Origin: an uncultured Oscillospiraceae bacterium
GTDB lineage: Bacteria; Bacillota; Clostridia; Oscillospirales; Ruminococcaceae
Assembly: GCA_910577365.1 (NCBI GenBank)
Contig: CAJTMU010000017.1
Location: 1 to 40,626 of the forward strand
DNA length: 40,626 nucleotides
Reading direction: 5' to 3'
Each line of letters starts with the position of its first letter. Position 1 is the first letter of the stretch. The position numbers and the translations under genes are program-made. Of the stretch, positions 1 to 7,672 are shown one piece after another. Below the pieces are notes generated by a model, which did no database searches, was not told the DNA's origin, and was given only the letters and a program-made list of their open reading frames with translations.

Positions 1-1
1 G

Positions 2-1156
2 TATCTTCTGGGGAACGGCGGCAGAGCGGAGCTCACGGGAACGAGCGCAAGTGTAAATTTTAATGTGCCGTCATCGTCCTCGGAGGGTGGCGGCGGAATT
101 ACGCGAGATGAAGTTAACGATATCGTAACGGATAAGATTGCGGAGGTAGTTGCGAATGCTCCCGAGGACTTCGACACGCTCAGGGAGATAGCCGACTGGA
201 TAGACGGGCATGAGGACAGCGCCGCGGCTATGAATTCCGAAATAAAGGCGAACGCCGCGGATATTTCGAATATACAAACGGAGCAGCAGACGCAAAACAG
301 CAGCATTTCCGCCCTGCAGACCGAAATGGAGCAAAAGGCGGATTTGAGCAGCGTAAGCAATCTGAATTTGCTTATTAATCCCGATTTCAGAATAAACCAG
401 CGAGGTTTAACCGAATACACAAATATCCGATATACTGTTGACGGGTGGTTTATGCCGACAAACGGTTTAAAGATGGAAGTTTATGACGATCATTTAAAAG
501 TCGGACGCACGGATAACAGATCCGGCAAAGTATTAAGGCAGTATATTTCACGCTCCGAATTGGATCTGAGCGGAAAAACCGTAACGTTTTCCACTGAAGT
601 GAGCGGCGTTAAGGAAAAAGATTATATTTCCATCCTGATCGAAGATACCTATCTTGTAGGCGTTTCCACTCCCACTGACGGAACATATTATTGCACTGTA
701 AAAATTCCGGATACCTATGACACAATTTCCGTCTGCTATCACACGACGGGTACCACCCCGCATATGATTATTCCTTATTGGGCTAAGCTTGAAATCGGAG
801 ATAAACCCACGCCGTTTGTGCCGCCGCACCCTGCGTTGGAGCTGCTGAAATGTCAGAGATATTTAAAAAAACTGAACGAATTTGAGGTATTTAGAGCCGC
901 GTTTGTTCATACAGACTATATTGATTTTTCTATACCCACCGCTGTAACAATGCCGGGGGCTATATCTGTTTTAGGGACGCCTTGGATTTATCCGTTTCCG
1001 TTACAGTCGCCAATTGTAGATGGGTTTGTTTTTACAGTGCCGGTTCAAGGACAAGGTGCTTTGAGGGTAAGAGCTTATAAAACCGATCATGGATTAAAAG
1101 ACGCCACATTGATGATCCCAGATGATAAAATGGTGCTATTATCCGCCGAACAGTAA
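2..1156 (+). CDS. phage tail fibre / host-specificity protein, 5' end outside the window
   Basis: The frame is open from base 2, so the gene enters from the left edge. A GTG at 65 is only an internal codon of the visible frame. The visible part starts with a glycine/serine-rich linker, then a predicted coiled coil (about residues 30-115) with regular heptad-like Gln/Asn/Leu spacing. A beta-rich receptor-binding region follows, opening with NLLINPDFRINQRG and containing YTVDGWFM. The motif KLEIGDKPTPFVPPHPALEL followed by LLKCQRYL is typical of tail fibre C-terminal regions in Clostridia prophages. The role would be adsorption to the host surface. The holin and amidase genes directly downstream support a prophage late region. 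The receptor cannot be named. Confidence 0.8.
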   Translation, partial: YLLGNGGRAELTGTSASVNFNVPSSSSEGGGGITRDEVNDIVTDKIAEVVANAPEDFDTLREIADWIDGHEDSAAAMNSEIKANAADISNIQTEQQTQNSSISALQTEMEQKADLSSVSNLNLLINPDFRINQRGLTEYTNIRYTVDGWFMPTNGLKMEVYDDHLKVGRTDNRSGKVLRQYISRSELDLSGKTVTFSTEVSGVKEKDYISILIEDTYLVGVSTPTDGTYYCTVKIPDTYDTISVCYHTTGTTPHMIIPYWAKLEIGDKPTPFVPPHPALELLKCQRYLKKLNEFEVFRAAFVHTDYIDFSIPTAVTMPGAISVLGTPWIYPFPLQSPIVDGFVFTVPVQGQGALRVRAYKTDHGLKDATLMIPDDKMVLLSAEQ

Positions 1157-1185
1157 ATAATATAAATTATATTACATTATAGGGA

Positions 1186-1242
1186 GATGAAAACACGGAC
1201 AGCGCAATAATAGTGGCGCTTATTGGCGCGGCAATAATGTAA
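1186..1242 (+). pseudogene. remnant of a small phage membrane protein
   Basis: A short open stretch reads DENTDSAIIVALIGAAIM and then stops at 1240-1242. It looks like the first transmembrane turn of the small phage proteins that often sit between tail fibre and holin genes. There is no ATG in this frame at the front, although GGGAG lies just upstream. The preceding tail fibre gene ends 29 bases earlier. It may be a truncated gene or chance; it is reported because the frame, position and hydrophobic pattern agree. Confidence 0.3.
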
Positions 1243-1262
1243 AATTGAACGGAGGTTTTAAA

Positions 1263-1673
1263 ATGAGATTTGACACAATTATTAAGACGTTAAGCGGCGC
1301 GGTGGGCGCTGTTGTAGGCTTTCTTTACGGCGAGATTACGGGGCTGTTTATCGCGATAACAGCGCTTATGGCGCTGGATTACGTAACGGGGATTTTGTGC
1401 GGCATTGCGGCGAAGGCGCTGTCCTCGGAGGTAGGCTTCAGGGGACTCGTCAAGAAGCTGATGGTGCTGGTCATCATCGCGGTGGGACATCTTGTGGACA
1501 ACTACATAATCGGCACGGGCTCGGCGCTTATGACGGCGGTTATCTTGTTTTTCGCCGCGAATGAAGGGATATCTATCCTTGAAAATGCTGCCATGCTCGG
1601 GCTGCCCGTTCCGCAAAAATTGAGGGATATTCTGGAGCAGCTCAGAAAGGAGGACAAGCATGACGATAATTGA
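1263..1673 (+). CDS. phage holin, phi-LC3/Cph1-type (holin_4_1)
   Basis: A 136-residue protein with about four hydrophobic segments, a TGILCG loop after the second one and a charged C-terminal tail (QKLRDILEQLRKEDKHDDN). This matches the toxin-secretion/phage-lysis holin family in length and pattern. Such holins open the cytoplasmic membrane and release the endolysin at the end of the lytic cycle. The start was placed at ATG 1263 because GGAGG lies 8 bases upstream; an ATG at 1245 has no ribosome binding site. The gene overlaps the amidase start by 14 bases, the usual holin-endolysin coupling. Confidence 0.88.
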   Translation: MRFDTIIKTLSGAVGAVVGFLYGEITGLFIAITALMALDYVTGILCGIAAKALSSEVGFRGLVKKLMVLVIIAVGHLVDNYIIGTGSALMTAVILFFAANEGISILENAAMLGLPVPQKLRDILEQLRKEDKHDDN

Positions 1674-2247
1674 CAAGCTCATACCCGAAGGCAAATACAA
1701 CCGCCCCGGCAAGACTTCAACGCCGAGGAAGATATGCGTCCACTACACGGGTGACGCGGGAGCAAGTGCGGACAGGCTCGCGCTGTTTTTCACGGCAAAC
1801 CCGTACGCGGAAACAAGCAGCCAGTACGTCGTGGGTATAGAGGGCGAGCTTCTCCGCTGCCTTCCCGACAGCGAGCAGGCTTACGCCGCGACGGGCAACA
1901 ACAAAAACGTGATACATATCGAGGTCTGTCACCCCGACAAATCGGGGAAATTCACCGAGAAGTCGATTGCGGCGCTGGCGGAGCTGGTGCCGTATCTTAT
2001 GAAGAAGTACAACATCGACGCTGATAACGTCGTTCGTCACTACGACCTCACCGGAAAGCACTGCCCACTGTATTATGTTGACAACGCCCGCTGGGCGGAG
2101 CTTAAGCAGCGTATCGTTGCGGGTACGCCAGCAACAGATGTGCTCTGCCGCGTTCAGATTGGCGCTTTTTCCGTTAGGGCTAACGCGGAAAGCTACCTCA
2201 GGCAGGCTTGCAAAAAAGGCTTCAGCGGGTTTATCGTTGAGGTGTAA
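1660..2247 (+). CDS. phage N-acetylmuramoyl-L-alanine amidase (endolysin) with C-terminal SPOR-like domain
   Basis: 195 residues. The N-terminal Amidase_2 (PGRP-like) domain spans about residues 20-145. It has the zinc-site pattern of the family: a His in ICVHYTGDAG, then IEVCHPDKSGKF, then VVRHYDLTGKHCPLYYVD. It would cut the amide bond between muramic acid and the stem peptide during lysis. The last 35 residues (CRVQIGAFSVRANAESYLRQ onward) are the first half of a SPOR peptidoglycan-binding repeat; SPOR domains are usually about 70 residues, so the wall-binding part looks shortened. AAAGGAGG lies 9 bases before ATG 1660. A hairpin follows the stop. Confidence 0.9.
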   Translation: MTIIDKLIPEGKYNRPGKTSTPRKICVHYTGDAGASADRLALFFTANPYAETSSQYVVGIEGELLRCLPDSEQAYAATGNNKNVIHIEVCHPDKSGKFTEKSIAALAELVPYLMKKYNIDADNVVRHYDLTGKHCPLYYVDNARWAELKQRIVAGTPATDVLCRVQIGAFSVRANAESYLRQACKKGFSGFIVEV

Positions 2248-2256
2248 CAGTATAAC

Positions 2257-2282
2257 AGCGGGGCGCACAGCCCCGCTTTAAT
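2257..2282 (+). terminator. hairpin between amidase and methylase genes
   Basis: AGCGGGGC and GCCCCGCT form an 8-bp perfect stem around a 5-base loop, followed by TTAATATTTAA. The T-run is weak, so this may only attenuate transcription into the methylase gene. Confidence 0.55.
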
Positions 2283-2300
2283 ATTTAAGGAGTTGATTTT

Positions 2301-3142
2301 ATGAACAGTCCGATAACAAGAATCGGAGGAAAAAAGCTATTGAGAAAGCACATCTGTGAGCGCTTTCCCGCGGAGGGAACATTCGACCGCTACGTTGAGG
2401 TTTTCGGCGGAGCGGGTTGGGTTCTTTTCTACAAAGACCGCCACGCGCCGCTTGAGGTCTATAACGACGTGGACGGTCAGCTTGTCAATCTTATGCGCTG
2501 TATAAAATATCATGCCGCGGAGCTTCAGCGCGAGCTCGACGGTTGCTGCAACGCGCGTGAGTTTTTCGAGGACGCTGCCGCTCAGCTCGATATGCGCGGG
2601 CTGACCGATATTCAGCGTGCCGCGCTGTATTTCCTGCGCATGAAGATATCGTTCGGAGCCGACAGCAAAACATATGCCTGCAACACAAAAAATCTTGAAA
2701 ACGCAATAAATTATTTGTCCGATGTTCAGACGCGCCTGATGAAGTCCTTGGTGGTGATCGAGCACAAGGATTTTGAAAGTCTCATCAAGGTTTATGATCG
2801 TCCCGCGGCGCTGTTTTACTGTGATCCGCCCTATCATTCCACCGAAAATATTACAACGTTCAATTCGGGGAAGCTGACCATATAAGGCTTCGCGACACTC
2901 TGGTAAATATAAAGGGAAAATTTCTGTTGTCCTACAACGACGATGATTTTATTCGTGAACTGTATAATAACTTTAAAATTGAAGCCGTCGAGCGCGGAAA
3001 TAATCTCTCGGGCGGAAAATTCAAGGAGCTGATAATTTGGTGTGATTTTACTGCTTTTCTTTTAGTTGTTAAATTGTTGAAAATTGTACATAGTGTACAA
3101 ATCGCTTCAAAATTCTTAACTTTGACATTTTATCAATGTTAA
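2301..3142 (+). pseudogene. D12-class DNA adenine methyltransferase (Dam-like), frameshifted
   Basis: The first frame (2301-2885) has the family N-terminus with IGGKKLLRKHI, EVFGGAGW (SAM-binding motif I), and the catalytic DPPY at about residues 175-178. It stops just after. The next frame, readable from about 2861, continues the family: FGEADHIRLRDTLVNIKGKF, then LLSYNDDDFIRELY and GGKFKELII. The reading frame therefore changes by one base between about 2853 and 2866, consistent with a one-base insertion. Family similarity ends near 3040, where base composition turns sharply A/T-rich, so the last residues are also replaced. The product would be an orphan phage methylase for N6-adenine. A sequencing error is the main alternative for the frameshift. 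Confidence 0.75.
3084..3100. promoter_or_regulatory. palindrome, possible operator
   Basis: TTGTACATAGTGTACAA is a perfect 7-bp inverted repeat with a 3-base centre, in A/T-rich DNA after the methylase remnant. The size fits a dimeric repressor site. No regulator next to it can be named. Confidence 0.3.
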
Positions 3143-3143
3143 G
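3115..3143. repeat. 29-bp imperfect inverted repeat
   Basis: CTTAACTTTGACA and its near reverse complement TATCAATGTTAAG flank a short TTT centre. Two mismatches per arm. There is no T-tail directly after it, so it looks more like a protein-binding site or mobile-element trace than a terminator. Confidence 0.35.
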
Positions 3144-3207
3144 ATTACTGCTTTCTTTTTTGTTATTTCTCTGAAATTGTTTTGTATAGCCATTTCTGCA
3201 ATGTTTT

Positions 3208-3248
3208 AGCCGCCGATTTTTATCTTTTCGTCGGCTTATTTTTGTATT
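3208..3248 (+). terminator. probable rho-independent terminator at the end of the prophage lysis region
   Basis: AGCCGCCGA pairs with TCGTCGGCT (9 bp with one C/T mismatch) around an 11-base loop and is followed by TATTTTTGTATTTT. It lies at the junction between the phage genes and the decayed segment. Confidence 0.6.
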
Positions 3249-3272
3249 TTACTTGTAAAGTTTTCGCGTTTT

Positions 3273-3935
3273 GCTTGGCAGACAACAAAGAAATTGCCTT
3301 CAGAAGACACAGCGATTAAAGTGTGTAATAATTGTGCAGCTGTCATAGAAGAAAATACAAAGGCTTCCATTGAGTTTTTGTGGCAGACAATCGACCAGTA
3401 TACTGACTTTCAATGTCCAGATTGTCATGGTGAAGAAATGACCATTCAGGATTGTTGGATAGCATTTGAAAAACGATATATACAAGATACGGTCCTTTCT
3501 CTGCTTCATAAAATGAATATTAAAGTTGTTGAATTAGATGAAAACTTTGAATCAAAAAAATTCTTTGGCGTTAATATGCTTTCCGCTTGTACTAAGTGCA
3601 ATGCTGCACTTGTTCATAAAAGATATGTAGAGCTGTTTCCTCATATGTTTACCCCCATGGAACCGATGGAACAAATTGAGCATTTTCGTAAGCATTGCGA
3701 ACAGATTGAAACGGAGAAAGTAGTATACTATTGCAAATTCTGTACAGACGCTATTAATATGGGGAAAAGCGGTAACCCATATTTTGAATTTATTATTGCC
3801 TGTGAAAAATTAATACCTTCCAATTTGTACGGCAGATACCCAGAAACTGGCTGCTTTCAGGATTTCATCCGCCTCTTTAATCTGCGCGAGATTATGGTTA
3901 GATACACCCACGCTTTTTACCTTGCCGCTCTGTAG
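3273..3935 (+). pseudogene. Cys-rich zinc-ribbon-like protein fragment, chimeric at its 3' end
   Basis: An open frame runs from before 3273 to the stop at 3933-3935. The only candidate start is TTG 3294, with no ribosome binding site. About residues 10-175 carry four CxxC pairs (CNNC, CPDC, CTKC, CKFC), the pattern of paired zinc ribbons. No family is recognised. From about base 3824 to the stop the frame only reads the opposite strand of the aldo/keto reductase remnant, so the last 37 or so residues are not native. The 5' side is also abrupt, since plausible protein sequence (AWQTTKKLPSED) starts without a start codon. The piece is A/T-richer than the flanking host genes. A truncated, transferred gene is the best reading. 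Confidence 0.55.
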
Positions 3936-4316
3936 AAGCGGAATGAGCTGCTTCGTATACTTCGGCGCGCCAATGGGATTGTGAATCCAGTAAATGTTAA
4001 AATGCTCCATGTCCATGCGCTCCATACATGCTTCGCACATTTACACCACGCTGTCCCCATACATACTTGCCATCTGTGGTGTAAGCTTGGTAGAAACGAT
4101 GATTTTTTCACGTACTGCTTCGTTTGCCAGCCTGCCGGGAATCTTCTCTGATTCCCCGTTGCTGTAAGCTGTTGAGGTATCATACAGATTCAGCCCCGCC
4201 TTTATTGTCGCGTCAAAAACTGGGCGGAAATCTTCCCCCGTCATTGTGTTTCCAAAGTATCCGTCGGTGTCACCCCAAGCCCATGCGCCTATTGTAATTT
4301 TCGGTAATTTGCTCAT
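3825..4316 (-). pseudogene. aldo/keto reductase, nonsense mutation and truncated C-terminus
   Basis: On the minus strand from ATG 4316, MSKLPKITIGAWAWGDTDGY opens a normal AKR barrel. FDATIKAGLNLYDTSTAYSN carries the catalytic Asp and Tyr region. A TAA at 4041-4043 interrupts the frame where the family has a charged residue, and the same frame then resumes with MCEACMERM, WIHNPIGAPKYTK and GKVKSVGVSNHN. Similarity ends after SAVQ (base 3825), giving about 164 of the usual 310-330 residues. Two separate lesions make it non-functional. AKRs reduce carbonyls with NAD(P)H. It follows the tetR remnant by 4 bases, so the two were one operon. Confidence 0.8.
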
Positions 4317-4320
4317 CAAA

Positions 4321-4962
4321 TCATCCTTTCTTGTAATTATACGCCCAATAATTTTTTGCCTCGGCGTATATGATTTCATAAATCGACATACACACATAAT
4401 TCACTTTTGCCTGCGTCATTGCCTCCCGCTGTTTTCCGTCACCACCGTATAAGTGTAAATCCCGAACATGAACTGGAAACAGAAAAAATAAAATCCTGCT
4501 TATCCTGAACCAATATTTTTGAAAAAACTTATCCAGACAGTTCATGACCACTGCCAGCGACTGCCCATATACTACCTTGAACTCAATCAGATGTTCAATA
4601 TGGCTGTTGTTCTACATATCATAGTGGTTCATGGATATAATTTTCAGCAGGTTCTCCCTTTCTTCCAGCGAATGGGCAGGCACGTCTGCAAATTCTGTCC
4701 CTGCCATCTTTTGACGTTCCGTCTGAATCTGTTTCAGACTGTAAATCTATAATTCATACTCCATCTGCAGCAGAGCCAGGAAGATTTCTTCCTTTGTCTG
4801 GAAATAGTTGTAGATGGAGGTGCGGGTAAAGGTGGTCGCTTATACAATTTCCTTGATGGTGATAGCTTAAAAGCTCATGGTCTTATACAGTTCCGCACAG
4901 GCCGTTATAATTTCTTATTTTCGTGCTGATGTCAGTTCCTCTGATCCCTTTGGTCCGCACAT
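4321..4962 (-). pseudogene. TetR/AcrR-family regulator, heavily decayed
   Basis: Reading the minus strand from ATG 4962 gives a recognisable TetR N-terminus: EIITACAELYKTMSF, AITIKEIV, ATTFTRTSIYNYF and QTKEEIFLALLQMEYEL. The DNA-binding helix-turn-helix is the TRTSIYNYF part. In-frame stops interrupt it after SARK, MSF, EIV, MEYEL and HYDM. After VVMNCLDKFF (about 4530) there are frameshifts; FQFMFGIYTYTVVT and then KQREAMTQAKVNYV follow in other frames to the TGA at 4321-4323. It sits between the flavin reductase and AKR remnants and probably once controlled them. The exact start is uncertain. Confidence 0.75.
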
Positions 4963-5517
4963 CCTTATATGCTTTCCCGTCCCCGAATGACAGGCATTTT
5001 CCGATTATTTCACTGGTTTTCAGATATTCATAGGTGGGGAACTCAAACGGTACCAGCTTCAATGTATGGTAGTTAATCTTTCCCGCCTCATCCAGATGTT
5101 CTTCTTCCACATAGCTATTGCTGATCGTGCATATAAAGCTTTCAAATCCCAAAGAATGGTATTCATCAATGACCTCGCATTCCATCCCAAGCGGCATTTT
5201 TTTGATAACCGGCGTCCCAGCATCTCCGATCTCATACTCAAACAGGCTGCTTTTATCCGTTTTTGCCACGCTGACAGAGCCGGAATAATCTGCCTGCGGC
5301 AGAATACCCTCATTCACAATATTGATGGAGAGCATTTTGTTTTCCTCGATTAAGCCATTTATGAAATGCGGCGCCGCAAGGCTTGCCAAAACACGGTCAT
5401 GGTCTATGATGCCAACGTGCGCCACCAACGTTCATATAGGCTTATCTTCGTTCATGGCCCCAATAATGACCGTCGGAGTCGGGCATAAGGCTAACTGCAA
5501 TCCTATGTTTTTTTCAT
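4883..5517 (-). pseudogene. flavin reductase-like (flavoredoxin) protein, disrupted near the N-terminus
   Basis: The main frame (5428 down to 4883) reads VAHVGIIDHDRVLASLAAPH, INGLIEENKMLSINIV, QADYSGSVSVAKTDKSSLFE and FICTISNSYVEEEHLD. This is the FMN-binding split-barrel pattern of NAD(P)H:flavin oxidoreductases. Upstream in the same frame is QLALCPTPTVIIGAMNEDKP followed by a TGA, then VAHVG. Further up, ATG 5517 after GAGGAC is followed by seven A residues where eight would keep the frame, so a second lesion is likely. The frame runs on into the start of the tetR remnant, so its true end may be earlier than 4883. It is the first gene of a dead three-gene operon. Confidence 0.75.
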
Positions 5518-5717
5518 ATTCGTGTCCTCGCATAGCCGTATCAGTAAAAGCCGAAGTCTATGCCGTTTGCCTTGCAAACCTTGATACTGGTTATACATTC
5601 AACAAAAGCAAGAAAAAAGCTGCCCCCTTAGGGTCAGCCAGTGAAATTATGCGGTTGGCGGACTATTCCTGCAGCTGCAGCCGCTTTTGGTATTACGCCC
5701 TTATATGGTGAGTGTAA

Positions 5718-6047
5718 ATGCTGCATAAAGATCAGTTAACGATATACCGTGAGATCAGACGCGGCGGATACGAAAGACTTAACTAAGATGACTATTAGGT
5801 TTACCTCGCATTTGCCTCTGATATCGCCGAGGGCGTTTTTCTGCGTCTGACCAACAGGATTTACCCGCCAAAAGACAAGAACATAGAGAAACGTCCAAAA
5901 GAGATAGACGAATACAATTGTTCTGGAATTTTGGAAATGGACTGCTTTATAGGTACAAAATTTGGCTTTAGCACACTGCTTGCATTGACTGAACGGATTA
6001 CACGTGGGAAATATGTGAGATTTTTACCCGCAAAGACTATTTCATAA
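5718..6047 (+). mobile_element. IS30-family transposase remnant
   Basis: One frame from ATG 5718 reads KDQLTIYREIRRGGYERLN, resembling the IS30 helix-turn-helix that ends in STI.REI.R. After two stops and a gap it continues with NIEKRPKEIDE, ILEMDCFIGTKFGFSTLLAL and TERITRGKYVRFLPAKTIS. The last part matches the start of the IS30 DDE core: the first catalytic Asp lies in the WEMD-like EMDCFIG, followed by the LTER.TR signature. About 110 codons survive of roughly 330, with the middle and C-terminus deleted. No terminal inverted repeats could be found. It marks past insertion in the decayed segment. Confidence 0.7.
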
Positions 6048-6115
6048 AAACTCATATACTATAAAAGGCTGCTGCGGATATTTTCATATTAATCCTCAAA
6101 ATTATCCGCATCAAA

Positions 6116-7021
6116 TTATTCGGGAACCGCTAAAAGCATAGCTTGTTTTTCAACGGATATTTCCGCTCTTGTGATACAACCGCCGTATTCGCCGTCCAGA
6201 TCCCACTCCATCTCATCTTCGCTTTCAACAAGCAGCTTGTCCGTTTGCAGTCTTATAACGTTGTCGCAGACGCGGCTGCGGTCCAAAACTGCGCTTCGTA
6301 TTCCGTCCAGCTCAGCAAGGCTTTTGGGACGCTTTATGAACATACAGTCCAGCAGACCGTCGTCCATGGACGCGTCTGATGGAATAATTTTTGTCAGCCC
6401 TGCCACAGAGAGCGTATTACCTGCCATTCCGAAAATAAATTCACCATCGTAGCTTTCTCCGTCAGCGGTTACGGTGAGCCGCGCTGATTTTTCCGTAAAA
6501 TAATTCAGATCAAACAGCTTCATTCCTTCCAGAAAATAAGCAAACGTGCCAAAAAAGCTCTTTAGCTGCCTGTCCGTGGAGTAGCTCACTTCGGTAAACG
6601 CCCCAAACGCCGCCACATACGCGAATCGTGAACCGTTAAATAAGCCCGCGTCTATCCCGCGGAAACGTCCCCTTACTATCATATCGGCGGCTTCAGTCAT
6701 AATGCGAGGTATTTTGAGCGAACTTGCAAAATCGTTCATGGTTCCTGCTGGTATATACCCGCAGCGTTTGTCTGCGGGCTGGCGGCTCATTCCGTTGAAA
6801 AGCTCGTGCAGCATTCCGTCACCGCCGCAGGAGCAGATAAGTTCATATTCCCCCGCATATTCCGCGATAAAATCCCGTCCGTCTCCCGAATGGGACGTCG
6901 GGTGCGCCGTGACGTCGTATCCGTCAGCCGTGAACAGGGAGATTATATCGGGCAGGGAGCGCAGTATGCCACCCTTCCCCGAAAATGGATTGTATACAAG
7001 CAGAAGCTTTTTTCTCGGCAT
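6116..7021 (-). CDS. diacylglycerol kinase family lipid kinase (YegS/DagK type)
   Basis: 301 residues, the usual length. NPFSGKGG (11-18), GGDGMLHELFNGM (66-78) and PAGTMNDFASSL (91-102) are the nucleotide-binding motifs of the DAGK catalytic domain. The C-terminal beta-sandwich follows, with GMAGNTLSVAGLTKIIPSDA and DGLLDCMFI. Family members phosphorylate diacylglycerol or related lipids at the inner membrane face, returning lipid-turnover products to phospholipid synthesis. Start ATG 7021 follows GGAGG by 9 bases on the minus strand. It is apparently monocistronic: decayed DNA lies downstream and the repeat array lies upstream. The exact lipid substrate cannot be told from sequence. Confidence 0.9.
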   Translation of the reverse strand: MPRKKLLLVYNPFSGKGGILRSLPDIISLFTADGYDVTAHPTSHSGDGRDFIAEYAGEYELICSCGGDGMLHELFNGMSRQPADKRCGYIPAGTMNDFASSLKIPRIMTEAADMIVRGRFRGIDAGLFNGSRFAYVAAFGAFTEVSYSTDRQLKSFFGTFAYFLEGMKLFDLNYFTEKSARLTVTADGESYDGEFIFGMAGNTLSVAGLTKIIPSDASMDDGLLDCMFIKRPKSLAELDGIRSAVLDRSRVCDNVIRLQTDKLLVESEDEMEWDLDGEYGGCITRAEISVEKQAMLLAVPE

Positions 7022-7076
7022 ACTTTGAACCTCCAGATTTAAAAGATTTTTCCGTATCTAAACAACTTATAGTGAA

Positions 7077-7582
7077 AGTTATTGCAACGCAATATGGACG
7101 CAGAAAATTTTTGAGAGAGCCTAAGACAGCAATGCGTAGCGAAGCGGAGTGTTGCTGACTTAGGCGGGTCGATAAAATTTCAATTTAAAATAAGTCATTT
7201 AAGATCAACACTTTATTCAATTCTCAGTTTAAAAAAATTTTTAAACTCAGTTTGTAAAAAAGTTATAGCAACACAATATAGACGCAGGAAATTTTTGAGA
7301 GAGCCTAAGTCAGCAATGCGTAGCGAAGCGGAGTGTTGCTGACTTAGGCGGGTCGAAAAAATTTTAATTTAAAATAAATCAGCTTAAATCAACACTTTAT
7401 TCAATTCTCAGTTTAAAAAATTTTTTAAACTCAGTTTGTAAAAAAGTTATAGCAACGCAATATAAACGCAGGAAATTTTTGAGAGAGCCTAAGCCGGCAA
7501 CACGGAACAAAGTGGAGAGTTGCTGACTTAGGCGGGTCGAAAAAAATTCAAATTTAAATAAATCAACTTATTTCAACTATTT
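7077..7582. repeat. tandem array of three 184-bp units of structured repeat sub-family A
   Basis: Units start at 7077, 7261 and 7445, an exact 184-base period; the third is shortened. Each unit has AGTTATWGCAACRCAATAT, then GGAAATTTTTGAGAGAGCC, a long hairpin, GGCGGGTCG, then an A/T-rich arm that pairs back. A second hairpin made of CAGTTTAAAAA and TTTTTAAACTC closes units one and two. The hairpin is CCTAAGTCAGCAA pairing with TTGCTGACTTAGG around a GCGTAGCGAAGCGGAGTG-like loop. Related single copies occur at 12795, 28539 and 34508. No coding frame was found. The array lies between two minus-strand genes, upstream of the lipid kinase. Confidence 0.85.
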
Positions 7583-7672
7583 ATGGAGCAAATCTTAAGA
7601 TTTGTGTATATTCGTAAACATAATTGTATAATAAATGCTTTGTGCTTATTATACCACGCTGCTGTTTTAAAA

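Noticed and set aside
5322..5711. 129-codon plus-strand frame over the flavin reductase remnant
   Set aside because: Its first part is antisense to the reductase; the rest (5520-5711) has no start signal or recognisable family.
5861..6055. Minus-strand frame near the IS30 remnant
   Set aside because: It is the antisense of the transposase remnant, which has recognisable motifs on the plus strand.
7060..7600. CRISPR array
   Set aside because: There are only three units, 184 bases apart, with similar sequence throughout and no short repeat plus variable spacer structure.
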